Positions 15,147 to 22,955 of a DNA stretch of 30,906 nt are shown one piece after another (within the stretch, counting starts at the first letter, position 1; every line of letters begins with the position of its first letter). The stretch lies in the NCBI GenBank assembly GCA_018065025.1, contig JAGHUB010000281.1, positions 1-30,906 of the forward strand, in the 5' to 3' direction. Source of the stretch: Candidatus Equihabitans merdae (GTDB taxonomy: Bacteria > Bacillota > Clostridia > Lachnospirales > Lachnospiraceae). The position numbers and the translations under genes were made by a program. The notes under the pieces are model-generated. The model worked only from the letters and a program-made list of their open reading frames with translations. It was not told the DNA's origin and ran no database searches.

Positions 15147-16874
15147 TTATAATGTTTCAGCAATACCGTCGGCCATGGCCTGCAGAATGATGCAGCATGA
15201 AACAGAACCGGCATCCAGAACGCCTCTGGAGCGTTCACCAAGACGGCTTGAACGACCAAACTTGGCGACCAGATCCTTAGTGGATTCCATACCCTTCTGA
15301 GCAGCAGCTTTCATATCTTCCAGAGCTTCCGGAAGAGCCTTGCCTGCTGCGGCAGCTGCTTTCAGGGCATCAACAGCCGGAGACAGTGTATCAACCAGTG
15401 TCTTATCGCCAACCTGAGCCTGAACGATTTCCTGAAGACCGGCAAGACCGGCACCCAGCATATCAGCCAGACCCTGAACAGTGATTTCTGTCATAGCATC
15501 GCCTGCATCGGCAGCATCCATAAAGACTGTGCCATAGATCGGGCCCATTGAACCACCGATCTGTGAGAACAGGATGTTACCCAGATCATACATACCCTTT
15601 GTCAGAGTGTATTCTGTGCCTTCCTGAGCTTTTTCGAACAGGGTGAAGCCCTTGTTCATGTTCATACCATGGTCACCGTCACCGATCAGACCATCAACTT
15701 CTGCCAGGTAATCTTTCTTATCCTGGATAGCTTTGACCATCTTCAGCAGAACCGGCTTACCGTTCTTGTTAAGGAAGGCGCCATCAGCGCTGGCTTCTGT
15801 TGCGGCAACAACTTCTGTCTTAGCGCAGGATTCTGTCTTAGCTTCATGTACAACGACTTCAGCATCGTCAGCAACATACTGTTCCTGTGTCAGACCCATA
15901 CTTGTAGCCGGCATATCGATCAGTTCTTTCAGTTCATCATCCAGCTTCATGATGGTCAGTGTAGCACCCATCATTTCAAGAGATGTGAAATAGTTGCCTA
16001 CATAAGCTTTGTGTGTCTTGATGCCGGCTTCTTTAAGAAGAACATCAATTTCATCATACAGAACATAGAGTTCCATAATAGGAGTAGCACCCAGACCGGA
16101 AACCAGAACAACAACTTCATCACCGGCTACGAAGGGATAATCCGGCAGAACAACGTCACACATACGCTTGGCCATGTCGTGGGCTGTCTGCAGAGGACAT
16201 ACTTCAATACCGGGTTCGCCGTGATGACCGATACCTACTTCCATGGTACCTTCTTTGATCTCAAAGTTGGGATGACCAACAGCAGGAAGTGTGCAGGGAC
16301 TCAGACCGATACCTACGGAACGAGTGTTATCGATAGCCTTCTGGGCAGCAGCGATAACTTCATCCAGTGATGCACCCTGAGCAGATTTGGCACCGCCAAC
16401 CTTCCACATCAGAACTTCACCGGCTACACCACGACGTTTTTCTCTCTGATCCTTGGGAGCAGATGCAACGTCATCGTTGGCAACAACAGTCTTAACTTCG
16501 ATGCCGTCTCTCTTAGCCATCTTGACAGCCATCTTAACGTTCATGTTATCGCCTGAGTAGTTACCATACAGACAGGCAACACCCTTACCCTGATCGGCTA
16601 CACGGAAAGCATCCAGGAATGCGGCAGCTGTGGGGGAAGAACAGATTTCGCCAACAGCAACGGCATCACACATGTTTTTGCCAACATAACCTACAAAGGC
16701 CGGCTTATGACCGGAACCACCACCGGTAACAACACCAACCTTATCGGCCGGCATGTTTTTGGCTTTCACAACACGGGGATTTTCAGTGGCTTCTACGATC
16801 TCGCTATGAGCTTTAAGAAAACCTTTAAGCATCTCATCAACGATGTCATCAGGATTGTTTAAAATACGCTGCAT
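15147..16874 (-). CDS. Fused DhaK-DhaL (DAK1-DAK2) ATP-dependent ketose kinase, dihydroxyacetone or erythrulose kinase
   Basis: 575 residues, the size of the single-chain ATP-type enzymes rather than the PTS-linked split form. The DhaK domain (1 to about 335) has GGGSGH (51-56) with H56, D109 in GNYSGDNMN and H218 in HHGEPG, matching residues known to bind dihydroxyacetone (covalently through the His near 218). After a linker of low similarity the DhaL domain (about 365-575) has the Mg-ATP motif GDGDHG at 398-403 and GRSSRLGERSRG near the end. It phosphorylates dihydroxyacetone, or erythrulose in tetritol-using relatives. Its partner gene, 36 nt downstream, is an RpiB-type isomerase, which favours a tetrulose. 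RBS is AGGAGGG. It has its own promoter. Confidence 0.9.
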   Translation of the reverse strand: MQRILNNPDDIVDEMLKGFLKAHSEIVEATENPRVVKAKNMPADKVGVVTGGGSGHKPAFVGYVGKNMCDAVAVGEICSSPTAAAFLDAFRVADQGKGVACLYGNYSGDNMNVKMAVKMAKRDGIEVKTVVANDDVASAPKDQREKRRGVAGEVLMWKVGGAKSAQGASLDEVIAAAQKAIDNTRSVGIGLSPCTLPAVGHPNFEIKEGTMEVGIGHHGEPGIEVCPLQTAHDMAKRMCDVVLPDYPFVAGDEVVVLVSGLGATPIMELYVLYDEIDVLLKEAGIKTHKAYVGNYFTSLEMMGATLTIMKLDDELKELIDMPATSMGLTQEQYVADDAEVVVHEAKTESCAKTEVVAATEASADGAFLNKNGKPVLLKMVKAIQDKKDYLAEVDGLIGDGDHGMNMNKGFTLFEKAQEGTEYTLTKGMYDLGNILFSQIGGSMGPIYGTVFMDAADAGDAMTEITVQGLADMLGAGLAGLQEIVQAQVGDKTLVDTLSPAVDALKAAAAAGKALPEALEDMKAAAQKGMESTKDLVAKFGRSSRLGERSRGVLDAGSVSCCIILQAMADGIAETL

Positions 16875-16904
16875 AATACCCTCCTACGGTTATAATCCTT
16901 ATTG

Positions 16905-16930
16905 CGTCTACAGACTTTTCCTTGTAGACG
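16905..16930 (-). promoter_or_regulatory. 8-bp inverted repeat in the dhaKL leader
   Basis: CGTCTACA (16905-16912) and TGTAGACG (16923-16930) are perfect inverted repeats 10 nt apart. They lie within the 5' leader about 30 nt before the kinase ATG. Either a DNA operator or an RNA hairpin near the RBS would be possible. Confidence 0.5.
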
Positions 16931-16957
16931 GCTCACACACAAACTATATCTTATTTG

Positions 16958-16980
16958 AGGGATTCTCGCAAGAAAACCCT
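16958..16980. promoter_or_regulatory. Imperfect palindrome at the predicted dhaKL transcription start
   Basis: AGGGATTCT (16958-16966) and AGAAAACCCT (16971-16980) form an imperfect palindrome with a short centre. It begins right at the predicted start site (near 16980), a typical repressor position. The binding protein is unknown. Confidence 0.4.
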
Positions 16981-16986
16981 ACAGTA

Positions 16987-17015
16987 TTTATAACTAATCC
17001 CGGAAAATGATTCAA
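16987..17015 (-). promoter_or_regulatory. Promoter of the dhaKL-rpiB operon
   Basis: On the minus strand: -35 TTGAAT (17010-17015, 4 of 6), 17-nt spacer, -10 TATAAA (16987-16992, 5 of 6). It lies downstream of the hairpin that follows the transketolase genes, so this pair of genes can be transcribed separately. Confidence 0.6.
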
Positions 17016-17055
17016 TAATTCTAACTATACATAATGATAGAAGTGTCACAACATA

Positions 17056-17094
17056 ACAGACAGCCCCCATTCTTTATGAATGAGGGCCGCCTGT
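17056..17094 (-). terminator. Long hairpin after the transketolase genes, probable terminator
   Basis: On the minus strand 17056-17072 and 17078-17094 pair over 17 positions (14 Watson-Crick, 3 G-U) around a 5-nt loop, 16 nt after the transketolase stop. The following sequence is UAUGUUGUG, a poor U-tract. Termination may therefore be incomplete and some read-through into dhaKL is possible. Confidence 0.6.
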
Positions 17095-17110
17095 GATGTG
17101 GAGTGATACT

Positions 17111-18073
17111 TTATTTTCTTGAAATAACCTTTTTGGCTTTTTCAACGATGTAGGGAGCTGTCAGTTCGAAGCGATCCTGCAGGTAATCCATGGGACCTAC
17201 TTCACCAAACAGATCCTGTACGCCGATCATTTCTACCGGGCAGGGTTTGTTCTTGCACAGTACTTCTGTAACAGCGCTGCCAAGACCACCGATGACGCTC
17301 TGGTTCTCGCATGTGACGATGGCGCCTGTCTCGGCTGCACAGCGGTTGACCAGTTCTTCATCAAGAGGCTTGATGGTGAACATATCAACGACTCTGGCGC
17401 TGATGCCTTCTTCTGCCAGCATATCGGCAGCTTTCAGGGCTTCAACAACTTCCATACCAACAGCGATCAGAGTGACATCTGTACCTTCACGGATGATCTC
17501 GCCCTTGCCGATGGTGAATTCTGAACCTTCTTCATAGATGTCATAGACTGTCTTTCTGGGCATTCTGACATAGAAGCAGCCATAAGTATTGGCGACCTGG
17601 GGAATGATGGATCTCATCATGGTGGGGTCAGATGCTTCAACGATGGTCATCTGGGGCATGACACGCATGATACCTACATCTTCGAAGGCCATATGTGTAC
17701 CGCCGTTGAAGGCAGCGCTGACACCTGAGTCGCAGCCGCAGATCTTAACGTTCTGGCCGGCATAAGCACAGCTTAAGAATGCCTGGTCATATACTCGTCT
17801 GGTTGCGAATACAGCGAATGTATGGAAGAAGGGGACAAGACCTGCTCTTGAAAGACCGCCGGCCATAGCGCAGGCGTTCTGTTCCTGGATACCGATGTTG
17901 AAGGCTCTGCCCGGGAACTTCTGGATGAAGCTCTTTGTGCCGCAGGAGTTGGCAAGGTCGCAGTCGATGGATACGATGTTTTCATTCTTTTCAGCTTCTG
18001 CGATCAGGGCGTTGCAGTATGCTGCTCTCATCTCTTCCGGAGAAACTTTAATCTCTGATCTGACTTTTACCAT
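17111..18073 (-). CDS. Transketolase, C-terminal subunit (split type)
   Basis: 320 residues, the standard size of the pyrimidine-binding plus C-terminal half of split transketolases. NIGIQEQNACAMAGGLS (59-75) holds the catalytic Glu (E64) that activates thiamine diphosphate. PFFHTFAVFATRR follows at 81-93, and a C-terminal domain begins near 190. With the N-terminal subunit it forms the cytoplasmic enzyme that moves two-carbon ketol units between sugar phosphates. The gene overlaps the N-terminal subunit gene by 7 nt (ATGGTAA), ensuring coupled synthesis. Split pairs next to catabolic genes are often specialised, for example apulose-4-phosphate transketolase or sulfosugar transketolase. Specificity is open here. 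Confidence 0.9.
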   Translation of the reverse strand: MVKVRSEIKVSPEEMRAAYCNALIAEAEKNENIVSIDCDLANSCGTKSFIQKFPGRAFNIGIQEQNACAMAGGLSRAGLVPFFHTFAVFATRRVYDQAFLSCAYAGQNVKICGCDSGVSAAFNGGTHMAFEDVGIMRVMPQMTIVEASDPTMMRSIIPQVANTYGCFYVRMPRKTVYDIYEEGSEFTIGKGEIIREGTDVTLIAVGMEVVEALKAADMLAEEGISARVVDMFTIKPLDEELVNRCAAETGAIVTCENQSVIGGLGSAVTEVLCKNKPCPVEMIGVQDLFGEVGPMDYLQDRFELTAPYIVEKAKKVISRK

Positions 18074-18933
18074 TTGAAATCACCTCCCGGATATGTGCCG
18101 TTAGCAAGACGTTCGTCGATCACTGCCATGGACTTCTCTGCTTCTTCCAGATCGAAGTTCAGGTAATGATTGAATTCCTGGTCTTCTGCAAGTTTTACGC
18201 CCAGACCCTTGATGGTGTCCAGGATGATGCAGTGGGGTTTGCCTTTGACGTGCTTTGCGCTCTCGATGGCATCCCAGATAGCTTCTACGTCATAACCTGT
18301 GACTGTTCTTGAATCGAAACCGAAGGCTCTGAACTTCTCTTCCAGATCGAAGGGTTTGCAGATGGCTTCCAGGCGGCCGTCCAGCTGTTTCTTATTCCAG
18401 TCTACGAATACGAAGAAGTGGTCGAGGCCAAGGCTGGCGGCTGTTTCGGCAGCTTCCCATACTTCACCTTCGTTTGTCTCGCCGTCACCTACGATACAAT
18501 AGGTGTAGCTGTCTCTCTTTTTAACAACGTTGCCAAGGGCGATACCTACGGCTGATGACATGCCCTGTCCAAGTGAACCTGTGGACATATCGACACCGGG
18601 TGTCTTCTGGCAGTCAGCGTGGCTGGGCAGGTTTGTGCCGGGCTTGTTAACTGTCAGCAGCCAGTCCATGGGGAAATATCCCTTCAGGGCCAGGGTTGCA
18701 TAAAGGGCCGGGCCACAGTGACCTTTGGAAAGAACGAACCAGTCACGATCTTCCCAGTTGGGGTTCTTGGGGTCGATTTTCATCATGCCACCGTAAAGAA
18801 CTGCCAGTACATCTGCGATTGATGCAGCACCACCGATGTGGCCAAAGCCTGCAGCACCGATGGCTCGCAGAGTTTCCTTACGGATGTCAGCGCTGAAACG
18901 CTGAATCTCGTTAAAGTCTACGTTTTTACTCAT
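18067..18933 (-). CDS. Transketolase, N-terminal subunit (split type)
   Basis: 288 residues. Thiamine diphosphate and substrate motifs: GH (31-32), KGHCG (70-74), GSLGQG (119-124) and the Mg/ThDP motif GDGE (149-152) ending with N180. It supplies the diphosphate-binding half; the partner gene overlaps downstream. The RBS AGGAGG lies 5 nt before the ATG. The gene follows the molybdenum-hydroxylase gene across a 124-nt gap with a GC-rich hairpin and no strong promoter that I can see. It may be read from the upstream operon or from a weak promoter (TATAAG without a clear -35). Confidence 0.9.
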   Translation of the reverse strand: MSKNVDFNEIQRFSADIRKETLRAIGAAGFGHIGGAASIADVLAVLYGGMMKIDPKNPNWEDRDWFVLSKGHCGPALYATLALKGYFPMDWLLTVNKPGTNLPSHADCQKTPGVDMSTGSLGQGMSSAVGIALGNVVKKRDSYTYCIVGDGETNEGEVWEAAETAASLGLDHFFVFVDWNKKQLDGRLEAICKPFDLEEKFRAFGFDSRTVTGYDVEAIWDAIESAKHVKGKPHCIILDTIKGLGVKLAEDQEFNHYLNFDLEEAEKSMAVIDERLANGTYPGGDFKW

Positions 18934-18992
18934 CTTGCCCTCCTTATTGGATCTAAAGACTTACTTATATTGTTGCAGTTTCTCCCGTTTAG

Positions 18993-19030
18993 GAAGCGCC
19001 CCCTCGGACTAGGCAACCGAGGGGGCCTTC
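18993..19030 (-). terminator. GC-rich hairpin after the molybdenum-hydroxylase gene
   Basis: GCCCCCTCGG (18998-19007) pairs perfectly with 19017-19026, and GAAG/CTTC extends the stem around a bulge. On the minus strand it sits 28 nt after the stop at 19058 and is not followed by a U-tract. It is either a weak terminator or an RNA stability or processing element between the hydroxylase and transketolase blocks. Confidence 0.5.
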
Positions 19031-19057
19031 ATTTGGAAAGAGAGACTGAAACTGTCG

Positions 19058-21928
19058 TTAATATTTTGACTGTTTTGCCAAAGCATTGAGGATCTTCTCA
19101 GGTGTTGCCGGAAGATCTGTGATGCGAACACCAACGGCATCATAGATGGCATTGATGATGGCAGGTACAGTGGGAAGAGGTGCCGGTTCACCGATACCCT
19201 TAGCACCAAGGGGGCTGTAGGGACCACGATCTTCTACAAAGCTTGCATGGAAGGCCGGAATATCTACGCAGGTGGGCAACAGATATTTGGCAAAATCCTT
19301 ATTGACCGGCACACCATCCTTACAAGGGAAGTCTTCCATGATAGCCTGCCCCATGGACATAACAGCACCGCCGTGGACCTGGCCTTCAACACCCTGAGGA
19401 CTAATGACGCGACCTACGTCATGAGAAGCCCAGATGCCAACCACGTGAACTTCACCGGTGGTGGTATCAACAGCAACTTCTGCTACCTGACTGCCGTATA
19501 CATAAGCCTGCCAGGGATTGCCCTTGCCTGTCACCGGATCGATGGCCCCGTGATGAACAGTGTAGAGACCGGAGGCTACCGGTACGATACCTCTGTCATG
19601 CTTGATGATCTTAAGGGCATCTGCCAGAGGCAGGTCAAAGCGATTGCTGCCTTCAATGAAGACGCGACGATCCCGCATAACAATATTGGTAGCATCCACA
19701 TCCCAGTATTCGGCCATAGCCTTGATGAACTTAGCCTTCACATTTTTGGCTGCCACAGCCACAGCATTACCTACCATATAGGTCTGACGGCTGGCGCCGG
19801 CATGGGAAGCTTCAGGTGAACGGGCTGTATCATTATCCCCAAGAGTAACATCTTCCGGATAGACACCCAGTTCATTACATACGATCTGAGTCAGAACAGT
19901 GTGAATGCCTTCACCAATCTCTGTGACGCCGGTCAACAGCATAACGGTGCCGCCATCATCGATTTCGATAAATGCACTGGCTTTATCACGAGAGGTAGGA
20001 CGGGCGATGCCATACCAGGAAGTACCCAGTCCGCGACCGTATTTAAAGCGGGATTCAGCGATCTTCAGTGCAGCTTCTGACTTGAACTCACGGCCGGGGA
20101 TATAGGGCTTAACAACGCCCTCACCCTTCACATCCTGACGGATTGAACCTCGAACTGTTGAGGGTCCCGGTTCCCAACCGGATAACTCAGCACAACGGCG
20201 AACGGTTTCTTTATAAGCTACAGAACCCAGAATCTGCTGGGTATGTGTGGAAGAACCATCCTGAAGACCATTGATCATACGCAGTTCCACCGGATCGATG
20301 CCCAGACGTTCGGAAATCATATCCATAGTGGATTCAATGGCAAATGTAGGCTGCAGGATACCGAAGGTTCTCATGGCACCTGAAGGTGTATTGTTGGTGT
20401 AATAACCCTTAGAGTTGACACGAATATTGTCGATCTCATAGGGGCCGCCGCCTAACATAGCAGCTTTCTTTACGGTACCGATGGTAGACATGCAATAAGC
20501 ACCGCCATCGGACTTAAGTGTCAGTTCCAGAGCCTTAATGCGGCCATCCTTTGTGACACCGATCTTATGATGCATAAATACCGGATGACGCTTGGCACTG
20601 CTGATGAGAGAGTCTTTTCTGGAAAATACCAGCTTGACGGGACGTCTTGTTCTGACAGCACACAGGCCAAGGATACCCTGATAGATCATATCTTCCTTGC
20701 CGCCGAAACCACCGCCTACAGGTGTCATAATGACACGAACTTTGTTGATGGGGCGGTCCAGAATACGGGCTAAGAAAGCACGGTGGGGAGAAATATCCTG
20801 GTCACAGGATTTGACTACCAGCACATCGTCAGGATCCACATAGGCAATACCGGCTTCTGTCTCCAGGTAAGCGTGATCTACAGCCTGGGTGGAATAATCC
20901 TGTTCCAGAATCAGATCACAATATGCAAATGCTTGGTCAATATTTCCCTTGTCAAGAAGTGTGGTGCTGACAAGATTGTCCTGATAGGCCTCATGAATCA
21001 CTGCCTTACCGGCCATAGCCTCTTCGATGGTGGTAACGATGGGCAGCTTCTCATAAGTGATCTCCACGTATTTGGCTGCTTCTTCTGCTTCTTCTAATGT
21101 TTCAGCAACAATAGCCGCTACCGGCTCGCCATAATAACGCACCTTGCCTCTGGCAAGAATGGGCTGATCCTGATAACCTACGCCAAAGCCGTCTTCACCG
21201 GGAACGTCCGCTGCTGTAACGATATCTTCAACGCCGGGCATAACCAGAGCCTTGTCATAGTTAATGCTGACGATATTGGCATGGACTTCTTTGGATCTGA
21301 CCAGGAAGACATGAAGCATGCGGGGCATCTCCATATCGGCGGCGTATTCCAAAGCACCGGTTACTTTGCCAAGGGCATCCACACGATCCACACAGGAACC
21401 GATGGTCTTCTCAGTATTTTCAATAACAGTCTTAAGGCAGGATTCATCTTTGTCGCCATTTAAGATATCTCTGGCCAGTTCGATGGCATCCATGATCTTG
21501 GCATAACCTGTGCAGCGACAGATATTACCGCCCAGACGACGGCGAATCTCCAGTCGGTCCGGGTATTTATTTTCCTTAAGGATAGTGACAGCAGCCATGA
21601 TCATACCGGGTGTGCAGTAACCGCACTGAACGGCACCGGCATGCATAAAACAACGCTGAATGATATCTACACCTTTGGGACCGATACCTTCCACGGTAAC
21701 CACCTCACAGCCATCTGCCTGAGCGATGGGAATGAGGCAGCTCTTCTTCAAGACACCGTCGATAAGCACTGAGCAAGTCCCGCATTCACCGGCATTGCAC
21801 CCTTTTTTTGTGCCGATCAAGTGTAGATCTTCTCTCAGGAAATCGGCCAGACGCATGGCCGGTGCTACGTAACGGCTGTATTTTCTGCCATTGATAGTAA
21901 TCTCTATTCTAATCTGTTCAGCAGTCAT
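19058..21928 (-). CDS. Molybdenum hydroxylase, fused [2Fe-2S] and molybdopterin-binding subunit (xanthine dehydrogenase family)
   Basis: 956 residues. Residues 1 to about 155 form the iron-sulfur part: plant-type cluster Cys44, 49, 52 and 64 (GCNAGECGTCS) and the second cluster Cys102, 105, 137 and 139 (QCGYCTPG, ICRCTGY). From about 178 on is the molybdenum-cofactor part, with GGGFGGKE (405-412), R520 in GAMRTFG and E914 in GAKGIGEP. By position these are the two Glu and the Arg of xanthine dehydrogenase active sites, so hydroxylation of a heterocycle or oxidation of an aldehyde is plausible. Fusion of the FeS and Mo parts with a separate FAD gene 34 nt upstream is a recognisable variant. 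The substrate is unknown and cannot be assumed to be xanthine. Confidence 0.9.
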   Translation of the reverse strand: MTAEQIRIEITINGRKYSRYVAPAMRLADFLREDLHLIGTKKGCNAGECGTCSVLIDGVLKKSCLIPIAQADGCEVVTVEGIGPKGVDIIQRCFMHAGAVQCGYCTPGMIMAAVTILKENKYPDRLEIRRRLGGNICRCTGYAKIMDAIELARDILNGDKDESCLKTVIENTEKTIGSCVDRVDALGKVTGALEYAADMEMPRMLHVFLVRSKEVHANIVSINYDKALVMPGVEDIVTAADVPGEDGFGVGYQDQPILARGKVRYYGEPVAAIVAETLEEAEEAAKYVEITYEKLPIVTTIEEAMAGKAVIHEAYQDNLVSTTLLDKGNIDQAFAYCDLILEQDYSTQAVDHAYLETEAGIAYVDPDDVLVVKSCDQDISPHRAFLARILDRPINKVRVIMTPVGGGFGGKEDMIYQGILGLCAVRTRRPVKLVFSRKDSLISSAKRHPVFMHHKIGVTKDGRIKALELTLKSDGGAYCMSTIGTVKKAAMLGGGPYEIDNIRVNSKGYYTNNTPSGAMRTFGILQPTFAIESTMDMISERLGIDPVELRMINGLQDGSSTHTQQILGSVAYKETVRRCAELSGWEPGPSTVRGSIRQDVKGEGVVKPYIPGREFKSEAALKIAESRFKYGRGLGTSWYGIARPTSRDKASAFIEIDDGGTVMLLTGVTEIGEGIHTVLTQIVCNELGVYPEDVTLGDNDTARSPEASHAGASRQTYMVGNAVAVAAKNVKAKFIKAMAEYWDVDATNIVMRDRRVFIEGSNRFDLPLADALKIIKHDRGIVPVASGLYTVHHGAIDPVTGKGNPWQAYVYGSQVAEVAVDTTTGEVHVVGIWASHDVGRVISPQGVEGQVHGGAVMSMGQAIMEDFPCKDGVPVNKDFAKYLLPTCVDIPAFHASFVEDRGPYSPLGAKGIGEPAPLPTVPAIINAIYDAVGVRITDLPATPEKILNALAKQSKY

Positions 21929-21962
21929 AATTGGTTTTCCTCTTTTTCACTTCCGCTAAACT

Positions 21963-22835
21963 TTACAGAGCAATGCCTAACTCTGCCAAAGCTTCCATAA
22001 GGCCGGCTTTAACAAAATTGGGAACAACATTTCTTCTATATTCAATCCTGCTTCTGGACTTGACCAGGTCTGCAGGAATAAGATTCAAAGCTTCATTAAT
22101 AATCTCTTCTGAGATTTCTTTGCCCACCAGGAATTTCTCCACGTCACTTACTCTCTGGGGGACAGGACCGATGGCACCAAATGCGATGCGGACATCTTCA
22201 AATATTTTCTGAGCAGGATCTGCCTTGACCATAAAGGCAGAATTGACCGTTGAAATACAAAGTGATCTTCTCTGGCCAACCTTTTTAAAAGCAAGACCAT
22301 AACCTGTCAGGACGGGGCAAAGGATTGCTTCCACGATCTCACCGTCCTTCAGAACATTTCTGCCGGGACCCTGGATAAATTCAAGGATAGAAATCTGACG
22401 ACGAACTTCCTGATCATCTTCCATAGATAATGTCTGAATGACAGCATCCATAGCTGTCAGGGTCGGAATAATATCACCTGTGGGGGATGAGTTTGCTACA
22501 TTGCCCCCAATGGTTGCGGCTTCACGGATCTGCTGGTCTGCAAAATAGATGGCGGCATGTCGGATCAGAGGTACCTGGTCAACCAATACAGCATTTTCGA
22601 TAAACTGCTGAACCGGTGTATTGGCACCGATCTTTACCCAACCATCCTCAAGAGAAATATCAGACAAGGCAGGAATGCGGCTGATGTCGATGGCCATAGG
22701 TGAAAGTCTCTCCTGTTCCTTGGCATACAGGTCTGTGCCGCCTGACACGATGTCATAGGCTTTGTCTGCCGCCTTAATGCAGGAAAACAGTTCTTCAATT
22801 GTGGTTGGGCGTAAGTATTCTTTATACTGCAGCAT
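21963..22835 (-). CDS. Molybdenum hydroxylase FAD-binding subunit (CoxM/XdhB type)
   Basis: 290 residues from the ATG at 22833-22835, which has GGAGA 8 nt upstream. An in-frame GTG at 22871 lies inside a hairpin and lacks an RBS, so it was not used. FAD-binding motifs are VSGGTDLYAKEQ near 30 and ATIGGNVANSSPTGDIIPTL near 105-125, followed by the CO-dehydrogenase-type C-terminal domain. The protein passes electrons from the iron-sulfur clusters of the partner subunit to NAD(P)+ or another acceptor. The partner gene is 34 nt downstream. Confidence 0.9.
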   Translation of the reverse strand: MLQYKEYLRPTTIEELFSCIKAADKAYDIVSGGTDLYAKEQERLSPMAIDISRIPALSDISLEDGWVKIGANTPVQQFIENAVLVDQVPLIRHAAIYFADQQIREAATIGGNVANSSPTGDIIPTLTAMDAVIQTLSMEDDQEVRRQISILEFIQGPGRNVLKDGEIVEAILCPVLTGYGLAFKKVGQRRSLCISTVNSAFMVKADPAQKIFEDVRIAFGAIGPVPQRVSDVEKFLVGKEISEEIINEALNLIPADLVKSRSRIEYRRNVVPNFVKAGLMEALAELGIAL

Positions 22836-22865
22836 GAATATGTCTCCGTAACCATAATCAGAGGT

Positions 22866-22931
22866 CCCCACGACAGCCGTTTTGAGTTGCTAGGCCAACT
22901 GAGAAGGAATGGGATTCCGGCTGCCGTGGGG
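22866..22931 (-). other. Large stem-loop between dehydrogenase and hydroxylase genes
   Basis: 22866-22879 and 22918-22931 pair over 14 positions (13 Watson-Crick plus one G-U in the minus-strand RNA). A smaller AGTTG/CAACT hairpin lies in the loop. It sits 25 nt after the dehydrogenase stop and ends about 30 nt before the FAD-subunit ATG. No U-tract follows, so RNA processing, stability or partial termination are more likely than full termination. Confidence 0.55.
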
Positions 22932-22955
22932 TGGTTTGGTTTCAGTGCTTAATAA

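Noticed and set aside
19058..22835. Annotation as xanthine dehydrogenase of purine breakdown
   Set aside because: Active-site residues are compatible, but no purine transporter, guanine deaminase or allantoin genes are nearby, so the substrate is left open.
22836..22871. GTG start at 22871 for the FAD subunit
   Set aside because: It lies within the arm of a stable hairpin without an RBS. The ATG at 22835 has GGAGA at good spacing and starts directly before the conserved domain.
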